Source of the DNA: an uncultured Clostridia bacterium
GTDB taxonomy: Bacteria; Bacillota; Clostridia; Christensenellales; CASEPJ01
NCBI GenBank assembly: GCA_949289715.1
Contig: CASEPJ010000041.1
Location: 1-8,918, forward strand
Reading direction: 5' to 3'
Length of the DNA stretch: 8,918 bases
Shown: piece by piece, positions 1-7,286 of the stretch
How positions within the stretch are numbered: position 1 is the first letter of the stretch
Layout: each line of letters begins with the position of its first letter
Program-made: the position numbers and the translations under genes
Notes under the pieces: generated by a model
What the model saw: only the letters and a program-made list of their open reading frames with translations
The model's database searches: none
Told to the model about the DNA's origin: nothing

Positions 1-955
1 GACAACACCCGTACAGGCTGCACCTGCCGTATCTAAAGACGGCAACGTATTTGCATCTCCCCGTGCTAAAAATCTTGCCGAAAAACTTAACGTGGATTAT
101 ACTCTCGCAACACCTACCGGCGCAGAAGGTAGAATAATCGAAAGAGACATTGAAACTTTGGTTAAAAACGGTGTAATGGCAGCCAGAGAAGCCGTAGCTG
201 CTCCCGCTGAAACAAATGCAGCTGCTCAAACTGCGGTTGCCGCTCCTGTTGCAGAATATACGGACGAAAAGATTCCGAATATCAGAAAAGTTATTTCGAA
301 ATCAATGTTCCATTCTCTTTCCACCACCGCTCAGCTTACCGTAACTTCGAGTTTTGACGCTACCGAAATTATGGCATTCAGAGCGAAAATCAAACCCATG
401 GCAGAAAAAGGTTTGGTTGCCAATATAACTTTAAACGATATAGTAATGTATGCAGTATCAAGAGTTCTTACAAAACATAAAGCCTTAAATGCACATATGT
501 TAGATGAACAGACGATGCGTTTTTATAATACCGTAAACCTCGGTATGGCTGTAGATACCCCGAGAGGTTTACTTGTTCCCACCCTTAAGAATGCGGAATT
601 AAAGAGCATTTCCGAAATATCTGCCGAATTAAAAGTACTTGCTAAAGAAGCTCAGGGCGGAACGATTTCTCCCGAAAAACTCACAGGCGGTTCATTTACG
701 GTAACAAATTTAGGAAGTTTCGGAGTTGAAACGTTCACCCCCGTTCTAAATGCTCCTCAGGTAGGTATTTTAGGTGTAGGTACCATTACAAACAGAGTTA
801 AAACCGTTAACGGTCAAATAGCCGTTTATCCCGCAATGACTCTTTCGTTAACCTTCGACCACAGAGCGGTAGACGGTGCTCCCGCTTCTAAATTCTTAAA
901 AGAACTCTGCTCTGCTTTAGAAAACTTCTCCGTTGCTCTTGCAACGCTCGAATAA
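1..955 (+). CDS. Dihydrolipoamide acyltransferase (E2) of a 2-oxoacid dehydrogenase complex, 5'-truncated by the window edge
   Basis: E2 transfers the acyl group from lipoyl-lysine to CoA and forms the core of the complex in the cytoplasm. The reading frame is open from base 2, so 317 residues are visible and the true start lies upstream. A GTG at 92 is in frame but sits inside a domain, so it is not the start. Visible residues 16-52 match the peripheral E1/E3-subunit-binding domain (FASPRAKNLAEKL, then the GAEGRI turn). An Ala/Pro-rich flexible linker follows at about 58-83, and the catalytic acyltransferase domain runs from about 88 to the end. The catalytic signature DHRAVDG is at 286-292, with His287 and Asp291 intact. 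The N-terminal lipoyl domain is not in the window, so the number of lipoyl domains is unknown. The substrate (pyruvate, branched-chain oxoacid or acetoin) cannot be fixed from this part. The E3 gene follows after 40 bases, which suggests one transcript. Confidence 0.95.
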   Translation, partial: TTPVQAAPAVSKDGNVFASPRAKNLAEKLNVDYTLATPTGAEGRIIERDIETLVKNGVMAAREAVAAPAETNAAAQTAVAAPVAEYTDEKIPNIRKVISKSMFHSLSTTAQLTVTSSFDATEIMAFRAKIKPMAEKGLVANITLNDIVMYAVSRVLTKHKALNAHMLDEQTMRFYNTVNLGMAVDTPRGLLVPTLKNAELKSISEISAELKVLAKEAQGGTISPEKLTGGSFTVTNLGSFGVETFTPVLNAPQVGILGVGTITNRVKTVNGQIAVYPAMTLSLTFDHRAVDGAPASKFLKELCSALENFSVALATLE

Positions 956-995
956 TTGCAAATATTAATTTATAGATATATTAAGAGGTATTGAT

Positions 996-2363
996 ATGTA
1001 TGATTTAATAGTTTTGGGCGGCGGCCCGGCAGGCTATCTCGCAGGCGAAAGAGCGGGTGAAGCAGGTCTTAAAACCGCAGTAATCGAAAAAAGATTTATA
1101 GGCGGCGTATGTCTTAACGAAGGTTGCATTCCTTCAAAAGCACTTCTCTATTCCGCTAAACTTTACGACGGTGCTTTACACGGAGACAAATACGGAATTT
1201 CAGTAAAAGATATAAAACTTGATCATAAATTCGTAATTGCCAGAAAACAACGTGTAATAGACACTTTGGTTTCGGGAATTAAATCTAAATTGAAAAAATT
1301 AAAAGTCGACGTAATAGAAGGTGAAGGTTTTATTCAAAACAAAACCGCAGAAGGATTTAAAGTTACCGTAAACGGAACGGAATACCAAGCAAAAAGACTT
1401 TTAATAGCTACCGGTTCCTCCCCTGCCGTTCCTCCTATAGAGGGCGTAAAAGAAGGTATGGAAAACGGTTTTGTTCTCACCAACAGAGAGGTTTTGGCAC
1501 TGCCAGAAGTTCCCAAAGAATTTGTTATAATAGGCGGCGGCGTTATAGGACTCGAAATGGCATCCTATTACAACACGGCAGGTTCAAAAGTTACCGTTAT
1601 TGAAATGCTCGATCATATTGCAGGACCTACAGATGTGGAAATCAGTAAAATTCTTCAGAAAAATTACGAAGCAAAAGGAATTACTTTCCTTCTTAACGCA
1701 AAAGTAACGAAAGTAGGCAAAGACAGCGTTTCGTATGAAATTAACGGTAAAACCGAATCGGTAAAAGCCGATAAAGTTTTACTCTCCATAGGAAGACGTG
1801 CCAATACGAAAAACATTGGTTTAGAAAATATAGGAGTATACACCGAAAGAGGTGCTATAAAAACTGACGAACAGATGAGAACGAATGTTGCCGGCGTTTG
1901 GGCTTCCGGCGACGTTAACGGCTTCAGCATGCTTGCTCATACCGCTTACAGAGAAACCGAAGTTGCCGTAAACGATATGCTCGGCATAAAAGACAGAATG
2001 AGTTACGAAGCAATTCCCGGTGTTATTTATACAAATCCCGAAGTAGGTACTGTAGGTTATACCGAGGAAGGGGCAAAAGCTAAAGGCTACGACGTAAAAT
2101 GCGTTAAACTTTCCATGATGTATTCCGGAAGATACGTTGCGGAAAACGAAGGCGGAAACGGAATTATAAAATTGATTATAGACAAAAAGACTCAAAGATT
2201 GTTGGGCTGTCATATGATTTCCAATTACGCCTCGGAAATTATTGTTTCCGCTGTGCAGATGATTGAAACGCAAATGCGCATAAAAGATATTAAAAAGATA
2301 GTATTCCCCCACCCCACCGTAGGCGAAGCTATAAGAGAAGGAATTTTCGAATTCCACGATTAA
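996..2363 (+). CDS. lpd: Dihydrolipoyl dehydrogenase (E3)
   Basis: E3 is an FAD flavoprotein that reoxidises dihydrolipoyl-E2 and reduces NAD+ to NADH. At 455 residues it is slightly shorter than the usual 460-475. The FAD Rossmann motif GGGPAGY is at residues 8-14. The redox-active disulfide is Cys39/Cys44 in GGVCLNEGCIPSK; most family members have GGTCLN(V/R)GC, so Val and Glu are small variations. The NAD-binding motif GGGVIG is at 180-185 and the second FAD contact SGD at 304-306. The C-terminal dimerisation domain ends with the catalytic pair His439-Glu444 in HPTVGEAI. The start ATG has AAGAGG at 983-988 with a 7-base spacer, and the FAD motif begins at once, as expected. The neighbouring E2 and E1 genes tie it to the 2-oxoacid dehydrogenase complex rather than to glycine cleavage. 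All key residues are present and I see no damage. Confidence 0.97.
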   Translation: MYDLIVLGGGPAGYLAGERAGEAGLKTAVIEKRFIGGVCLNEGCIPSKALLYSAKLYDGALHGDKYGISVKDIKLDHKFVIARKQRVIDTLVSGIKSKLKKLKVDVIEGEGFIQNKTAEGFKVTVNGTEYQAKRLLIATGSSPAVPPIEGVKEGMENGFVLTNREVLALPEVPKEFVIIGGGVIGLEMASYYNTAGSKVTVIEMLDHIAGPTDVEISKILQKNYEAKGITFLLNAKVTKVGKDSVSYEINGKTESVKADKVLLSIGRRANTKNIGLENIGVYTERGAIKTDEQMRTNVAGVWASGDVNGFSMLAHTAYRETEVAVNDMLGIKDRMSYEAIPGVIYTNPEVGTVGYTEEGAKAKGYDVKCVKLSMMYSGRYVAENEGGNGIIKLIIDKKTQRLLGCHMISNYASEIIVSAVQMIETQMRIKDIKKIVFPHPTVGEAIREGIFEFHD

Positions 2364-2366
2364 TAT

Positions 2367-2388
2367 TTGCGGCAAATTTTTGCCGCAA
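2367..2388 (+). terminator. Hairpin between E3 and E1 genes (weak terminator or processing site)
   Basis: TTGCGGCAA (2367-2375) and TTGCCGCAA (2380-2388) form a perfect 9-bp stem with a 4-base loop, starting 4 bases after the E3 stop codon. No run of T follows (the next bases are TTTACCTGC), so a classic Rho-independent terminator is doubtful. It could attenuate readthrough into E1, stabilise the 3' end of the upstream message, or mark an mRNA processing site. Confidence 0.45.
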
Positions 2389-2434
2389 TTTACCTGCATT
2401 TATATAATGAATAATTTACGCTTTTACACTTTAA

Positions 2435-2463
2435 TTTAAACAACGATTAAAATTAAATATAAT
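2435..2463 (+). promoter_or_regulatory. Possible promoter for the E1 gene
   Basis: TTTAAA (2435-2440) and a perfect TATAAT (2458-2463) are separated by 17 bases, upstream of the E1 start at 2523. A second TATAAT lies at 2465-2470. The -35 element is poor and the whole region is A+T rich, where such matches arise by chance. The 159-base gap, the hairpin before it and the gene's own strong ribosome binding site make a separate promoter plausible but unproven. Confidence 0.3.
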
Positions 2464-2522
2464 TTATAATTCAATTTATATTAATTTAAAAATAAAAATA
2501 TTGAATAAAAGGAGATATAAAA

Positions 2523-5000
2523 ATGCCTAAAAGTCAATTTGTTGACCCTAAATTTTTAAGAAAATCAGGTCAGATAAAATTTACGTCCATTCCCGTCAAC
2601 GCATATAAAAAAACCATAGAAGAAGAAAAAGCTAACTATACTACAGAAGATTTTATGAGAATCTTCTACGATATGGCGGTCATAAGAGAATACGAAACGG
2701 CGCTAAACAGCGTTAAAACTACCAGCGCATATAACGGCATCGAATATAATAACCCGGGTCCCGCACACCTTTCCATAGGTCAAGAAGCTGCAGCTGTAGG
2801 TCAGGCATACCTTCTCGACAAAAACGATTTCGTTTTCGGCTCTCACAGAAGCCACGGCGAAATTATAGCAAAAGCTTTCAGCTGCATAAATAAAATGACA
2901 GATGAAGAGCTTTTGAAAATAATGGAATCTTATAATGGCGGAAGAGATTTAAAAGTCTGCGAACATTATGACGGTTTCAAAAAATTCACCGTTAAAGAAC
3001 AGGCTCAGTTCTTCTTCCTCTACGGAACGCTTGCAGAAATTTTCGCCAAAGAAACAGGTTTTTCAAAAGGTCTCGGCGGCTCAATGCATGCTTTCTTTAC
3101 ACCTTTCGGCATTTATCCCAATAACGCTTTGGTTGGCGGTTCCGCAGATATAGCGTTAGGCGGTGCTTTGTATAAACACTGCAACAAGAAACCCGGTATT
3201 GCCATTGCCAATATAGGCGATGCTTCTATGGGATGCGGCCCTGTTTGGGAAGCTATGATGTTTGCCGCTATGGATCAATTCAAACAGCTTTGGCAGGGTG
3301 ATTACAAAGGCGGTCTTCCCATTCTCTTTAATTTCTTCAATAACGACTACGGTATGGGCGGACAAACGAGAGGCGAAACAATGGGTTACGATATGCTCGC
3401 AAGAGCAGGTGCCGGCGTAAATCCCGAGCAGATGCATTCGGAAAGAGTCGACGGATACAATCCTCTTGCAGTCATAGAAGCTATGGGCAGAAAGAAAAAA
3501 CTTTTGCTTGACAAAAAAGGTCCCGTTCTTTTAGACGTTGTAACTTACCGTGTAAGCGGACACTCCCCTTCCGACTCTTCGACATACAGAACACCCGAAG
3601 AAATAAAAGCATGGGTAGATATAGATCCTTTAAAAACTTACAGAGCAAATCTCGTTCTCGCAAAAGTTGCTAAAAACGAAGAATTCGATGCAATTTTGGA
3701 AGACGTTAAAACAAAACTTACCGAGGCATTCAAACTTGCAATAAATCCCGAACTTTCGCCGAGAATGGATTTAACGGCAGTACCCGACCAAATAGAAAAG
3801 ATTATGTATTCCAATCTGAAAATAGCCAAAATGGATGACAGACCCGTTGAAGTCCTTATGCCTAAAGAAGAAAATCCGAGAGTTCAGCAAATAGCTAAAA
3901 AGGAACGTTTCTATTTAGATAAAGACGGTAAGCCTGTCAGCAAAAACAGAGTTTTCCAATTGAGAGACGGTTTGTTCGAAGCATTAATCGACAAATTCTA
4001 TGAAGACCCCACATTAATTTCTTACGGCGAAGACGTCCGTGATTGGGGCGGCGCTTATGCCGTTTACAGAGGTCTTACCGAAGCCCTGCCCTATAACAGA
4101 TTGTTCAACTCTTCTATTTCGGAAGCAGCTATAGTAGGTTCTGCCGTAGGTTATGCAATGGCAGGTGGTAGAGCCGTTGTAGAACTTATGTATATGGACT
4201 TCTTGGGAAGAGCCGGCGACGAAGTATTCAACCAATTATCCAAATGGCAGGCAATGACAGCCGGAGAGCTTAAAATGCCCGTAACGGTTCGTGTATCGGT
4301 TGGTTCTAAATACGGTGCACAACACTCTCAGGATTGGGCGGCCTGGGTTGCTCATATTCCGGGACTTAAAGTTTGCTTCCCTGCTACTCCTTACGACGCA
4401 AAAGGTCTTATGGCTTCCGCTCTTAACGGAACCGACCCTGTAATATTCCTTGAAAGTCAAAGACTTTACGATTTCGGCGAACAGTTCCACGAAGGCGGTG
4501 TTCCGAAAGAATCATACGAAATTCCTTTCGGTGAACCCGATGTAAAAGTTCAAGGTAACGACATTACCATTTTAACAATCGGCGCTACTTTATATAAAGC
4601 TATAGCTGCCGCAAAAACTTTGAAAGAAAAATACAATATTTCCGCTGAAATCATCGATGCACGTTCTATCGTTCCTTTCAATTACGAAAAAGTAATCGAA
4701 TCGGTTAAAAAGACCGGAAAAATCGTTTTGGCTTCCGATGCTTGCGCAAGAGCTTCCGTACTTCAGGATATGGCTGCTAATATTACAAATATGGCATTCG
4801 ATTATTTGGATGCTCCTCCCGTAGTAGTTGGCGCAAGAAACTGGATTACTCCGGCATACGAACTCGATAAAGACTTCTTCCCTCAGGAAGATTGGATTCT
4901 CGATGCTATTCATACTAAAATTATGCCTCTGCCGGGTTATGTTCCTACTCATAATTTCTCCACTACGGAAATGATGAGAAGAGCAAAATTGGGAGTTTAA
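2523..5000 (+). CDS. 2-oxoacid (pyruvate-type) dehydrogenase E1, fused alpha and beta subunits
   Basis: E1 decarboxylates a 2-oxoacid on thiamine diphosphate (ThDP) and acylates the lipoyl group of E2. This 825-residue protein joins the two usual subunits of about 350 residues each. The alpha part (about 40-430) shows HRSHG at 108-112, GGSMH at 185-189, the ThDP motif GDAS at 232-235 paired with NNDYG at 273-277, and the active-site loop GHSPSDSS around His347. After a linker (about 430-475), the beta part shows YGEDV (Glu503), the ThDP-activating Glu534 in ISEAA, QHSQ with His601, and a transketolase C-terminal-like domain from about 678. Alpha carries an extra segment near 119-168 and about 12 extra residues inside the ThDP motif. 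AAAAGGAG at 2507-2514, 8 bases before the ATG, supports the start. The third Gly of GDG is Ala, as I recall for other fused E1 proteins. The E2 and E3 genes upstream supply the rest of the complex. Pyruvate is the likeliest substrate, but a branched-chain oxoacid is not excluded. Confidence 0.95.
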   Translation: MPKSQFVDPKFLRKSGQIKFTSIPVNAYKKTIEEEKANYTTEDFMRIFYDMAVIREYETALNSVKTTSAYNGIEYNNPGPAHLSIGQEAAAVGQAYLLDKNDFVFGSHRSHGEIIAKAFSCINKMTDEELLKIMESYNGGRDLKVCEHYDGFKKFTVKEQAQFFFLYGTLAEIFAKETGFSKGLGGSMHAFFTPFGIYPNNALVGGSADIALGGALYKHCNKKPGIAIANIGDASMGCGPVWEAMMFAAMDQFKQLWQGDYKGGLPILFNFFNNDYGMGGQTRGETMGYDMLARAGAGVNPEQMHSERVDGYNPLAVIEAMGRKKKLLLDKKGPVLLDVVTYRVSGHSPSDSSTYRTPEEIKAWVDIDPLKTYRANLVLAKVAKNEEFDAILEDVKTKLTEAFKLAINPELSPRMDLTAVPDQIEKIMYSNLKIAKMDDRPVEVLMPKEENPRVQQIAKKERFYLDKDGKPVSKNRVFQLRDGLFEALIDKFYEDPTLISYGEDVRDWGGAYAVYRGLTEALPYNRLFNSSISEAAIVGSAVGYAMAGGRAVVELMYMDFLGRAGDEVFNQLSKWQAMTAGELKMPVTVRVSVGSKYGAQHSQDWAAWVAHIPGLKVCFPATPYDAKGLMASALNGTDPVIFLESQRLYDFGEQFHEGGVPKESYEIPFGEPDVKVQGNDITILTIGATLYKAIAAAKTLKEKYNISAEIIDARSIVPFNYEKVIESVKKTGKIVLASDACARASVLQDMAANITNMAFDYLDAPPVVVGARNWITPAYELDKDFFPQEDWILDAIHTKIMPLPGYVPTHNFSTTEMMRRAKLGV

Positions 5001-5029
5001 TAATTAACTTAATCGATATACAAAAAATT

Positions 5030-5064
5030 ACAAACCGCCCTAAAATATCGGGCGGTTTGTTTTA
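5030..5064 (+). terminator. Rho-independent terminator after E1
   Basis: ACAAACCGCCC (5030-5040) and GGGCGGTTTGT (5050-5060) form a perfect 11-bp GC-rich stem with a 9-base loop, followed by TTTAT. It lies 29 bases after the E1 stop. The arm is preceded by AAAAAATT at 5022-5029, so it could also stop transcription arriving on the other strand. It ends the 2-oxoacid dehydrogenase block. Confidence 0.93.
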
Positions 5065-5557
5065 TATTGACAGCTGCGCATATGTAACAAATTAATAATG
5101 TCATTTAGTAAACTGCAAATAATATTAAAATTAAGTAAAAAAATAAAATTATGCATTATAATTTAAAATTTTTATATTGCTATAAAAGATTAATATTTTA
5201 AAATGTATTTAAATTTTTTAAATAAAAATTAATAATCTTAATATTTATTGCCTTATAAATTTTTTTGATTGTACTCGATTAAAACTTATATTTTTTTATT
5301 AAATTTTTATCAACAATAAACCATATTTTATTTATTATACTTTTAAAATTAAATTTAAAAATTTGTCTTTGCTTTTTATTTTAGATAATTAAAATTTTTT
5401 TATACAATTATAAAATGTTTTACATTTATATGATAATTTATTTATAAAATTATATATCTATAAATTACATATTTTATAAGTTTATTGTTAAAAAAACAAT
5501 GTTTTGGTTATATAAAAATAATTAAATAAATACTCGAAAATTAAAATAAATTAACCT
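5065..5557. other. Long A+T-rich intergenic region with no gene
   Basis: Both strands are crowded with stop codons and there is no reading frame worth calling. Hand counting gives about 44 G or C in 420 bases (5101-5520), near 10%. The region consists of A and T runs with only short, weak inverted repeats, such as ATTGTT/AACAAT at 5484-5500. I see no tRNA, riboswitch, CRISPR or direct-repeat array. The A/T tracts next to the promoter at 5558 could act as UP elements or bent DNA, which is inference only. Confidence 0.7.
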
Positions 5558-5586
5558 TTGACAAAGATAATAAATTAGTGTATTAT
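5558..5586 (+). promoter_or_regulatory. Sigma-A-type promoter for the 520-residue protein gene
   Basis: A perfect -35 TTGACA (5558-5563), a 17-base spacer and a -10 TATTAT (5581-5586) differ from consensus at one base. The predicted transcription start is near 5593, giving a leader of only about 16 bases. The Shine-Dalgarno AAAAGGAG (5595-5602) therefore sits almost at the 5' end of the mRNA, 6 bases before the ATG at 5609. There is no room for a riboswitch or leader control, so any regulation must act at the promoter. Confidence 0.85.
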
Positions 5587-5608
5587 ACTTTTATAAAAGG
5601 AGAAAATT

Positions 5609-7171
5609 ATGAAAAACAAATTATTTAAATTAAGAAATTTAGAAAGTGCCATAAAAGAAGGAGCTTATCATCTCACCAGAAATTTTGACAGTGAAAGAAA
5701 TGACCTGCCTTGGTTCGAAGTTCGCTTGGAAAAAAATAAACCCTCGTATTTGTTTCATTTTGAAAGTCTCGACGAACCGCATGCCCCAGGCAGAGCATTA
5801 GATGCAATGTTGGCAGCAGAAACAATGACATCGTTTAAAACTTCCGATGATGTAATAAAAAAATATAAAAAAGCAATGTTTCGCTCAATAGATGCCTTGG
5901 ATCGCTTACCGGGTATTATAAATTCTGAAGGAAAAAGACAAGTATTTTTCCATAATTTCAGAGAAACGTTGCTTGCATATAATGCTCTTTACCGCTATAG
6001 AAGGGATAAAAAAGCTTATGAACTTGCAAACGAAATGATTGATATTCTTTTATATTTGGAAAACGGCAAAGGCTATTGGGACAGCGAACGAATTAAAGCT
6101 TATAGAGAAAAAACAGGCAATCCCGATTTTATAGAAAACAACGATCCATCCAATTCTGCGGGACGGCTTATATATGCGCTTTTAAAATGGTATGAAACAA
6201 CGGGGGACGAAAAAGCATATAAACTCGCAGGCAGATTTTCCGATTATGCTTTAAAAGAAAGTTATGATGAAAACGGTAATTTTACCGACCGTGTTGAATT
6301 TCATGTTCATTCCATAACTTCAACGTTTTTTGGAATTTGTGACTATGAACTTACTAAAAAAGAAAAAAATAAAATTAATATTTCTCGCTTGGAAAAAATA
6401 TTTAAAAAATCCATACTTCCCCTCTCTTCTTTAAGCGGATGGGTTAAAGAATTAAAAGACAGACCTAAATTGATAGGAGAAGTCAATTGTACGGGCGACA
6501 TTATTCAGGCAATGATAGCATTATATCGCTTGACGAATAAAACCGAATATTTATCCCGTGCGGAAAAAGCCATTAGAGGGCACCTTTTGCCTTCGCAGGT
6601 TTTTCCTGAAGATTTACCCGAAGATTTAGTAATTCAGGCAGAAAATCCCGATGAGGAGCATAAAAATGTAGCTCAGCGTTTAAGGGGAGGATTCGGTTTT
6701 CCCACTCCTGCAGACCGTGCACCTTATAATTACGATTATCCTTTTTGCCGTGTTACCACATTAGATATAACAGGCGGCGCCGTTCAAGCTTTAACGAGAA
6801 TAAGACTTTTTGCAGTTGAAAAATTAAACGAAAAATTTAAAGTTAACTTTTTACTCGATACCAAAATTCAAGGGTTTTATTTAAAACAAAATTCACTATA
6901 CGACTTTACTATGATTTCCGCTTTGTCTGTAGAAATGAGAATACCTTTATGTAAAGGATTTTACGACAACGATAAATTTGTAAAATATTCGAAAATATAT
7001 ACTTTTACGGCGGGTAGACATAAAATTAAATTTAATTTCGACAAAGTGATTGTTAAGGAAGAACTGTTCGGCGAACATTACGAAACTGTTTTTGTAGGAG
7101 AACAAGCCGTATCTATTATTCCTGCAGGAATAAATTCGGATATGTTTTCTTTATTTTTAAATCATGTTTAA
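5609..7171 (+). CDS. Conserved protein of unknown function, six-hairpin (alpha/alpha-toroid) glycosidase-like
   Basis: This 520-residue protein has no signal peptide or membrane segment, so it should be cytoplasmic. Residues 1 to about 410 look like repeated helical hairpins with aromatic and acidic residues. Segments that look conserved are FHVHS at 231-235, GEVNCTGD at 290-297 followed by a helix ending in HLLPSQ, GGFGFPTPADR at 360-370, and DITGGAVQAL at 386-395. From about 410 to the end the pattern alternates like a beta-strand domain. This layout and the GEVNCTGD...HLLPSQ segment recall six-hairpin proteins related to beta-L-arabinofuranosidases (GH127 and relatives). The zinc-binding cysteine set known for GH127 is not complete, with Cys294 and Cys380 the only nearby candidates. 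Catalytic residues and substrate cannot be assigned; an intracellular sugar-processing role is inference. It has its own near-consensus promoter. mscL lies 115 bases downstream and looks functionally unrelated. Confidence 0.85.
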   Translation: MKNKLFKLRNLESAIKEGAYHLTRNFDSERNDLPWFEVRLEKNKPSYLFHFESLDEPHAPGRALDAMLAAETMTSFKTSDDVIKKYKKAMFRSIDALDRLPGIINSEGKRQVFFHNFRETLLAYNALYRYRRDKKAYELANEMIDILLYLENGKGYWDSERIKAYREKTGNPDFIENNDPSNSAGRLIYALLKWYETTGDEKAYKLAGRFSDYALKESYDENGNFTDRVEFHVHSITSTFFGICDYELTKKEKNKINISRLEKIFKKSILPLSSLSGWVKELKDRPKLIGEVNCTGDIIQAMIALYRLTNKTEYLSRAEKAIRGHLLPSQVFPEDLPEDLVIQAENPDEEHKNVAQRLRGGFGFPTPADRAPYNYDYPFCRVTTLDITGGAVQALTRIRLFAVEKLNEKFKVNFLLDTKIQGFYLKQNSLYDFTMISALSVEMRIPLCKGFYDNDKFVKYSKIYTFTAGRHKIKFNFDKVIVKEELFGEHYETVFVGEQAVSIIPAGINSDMFSLFLNHV

Positions 7172-7195
7172 ATTCTACAAAATATACAGTTTTTT

Positions 7196-7232
7196 TTAAT
7201 TACTGTTAAACGGCAATTAAAACTTATTTTTT
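7196..7232 (+). terminator. Weak possible terminator before mscL
   Basis: TTAATT (7196-7201) and AATTAA (7215-7220) pair, with inner pairs CTGT/ACGG that include one G-U and follow one mismatch, leaving a 3-base loop. TTATTTTTT follows at 7224-7232. The stem is GC-poor, so termination would be leaky at best, and mscL may be read partly from the promoter at 5558. Confidence 0.3.
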
Positions 7233-7286
7233 AATTTTAGAAACAAATATATTAAAAAGATTAAATTATATTATACAGAGGTAAAA

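Noticed and set aside
92..94. GTG that could start the E2 coding region
   Set aside because: The frame is open to the window edge and the upstream residues (FASPRAKNLAEKL) belong to the subunit-binding domain, so the real start lies outside.
1821..2399. 192-codon open frame on the minus strand inside the E3 gene
   Set aside because: It lies antisense to a clear dihydrolipoyl dehydrogenase, shows no family features, and its start would fall at the hairpin after the E3 stop. It is a shadow frame.
4590..4952. 120-codon open frame on the minus strand inside the E1 gene
   Set aside because: The + strand encodes the well-conserved E1 beta C-terminal domain here. The antisense product has no recognisable features.
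5307..5315. TTATCAACA, one base off a DnaA box
   Set aside because: It is a single imperfect copy in A+T-rich DNA, with no cluster and no dnaA or dnaN nearby, so it is not evidence of an origin.
5484..5500. ATTGTT/AACAAT hairpin with an A5 loop
   Set aside because: It is only 6 A+T-rich pairs in a region near 10% G+C, so it is expected by chance and far too weak for a terminator.
5609..7171. Firm assignment to GH127 beta-L-arabinofuranosidase
   Set aside because: The layout is suggestive, but the cysteine and glutamate zinc-site pattern is incomplete, so only a general six-hairpin-like label is given.
7267..7274. TATATT/TATTAT as a -10 element for mscL
   Set aside because: No -35 lies at a proper distance, and the implied start would fall inside the Shine-Dalgarno at 7277-7281.
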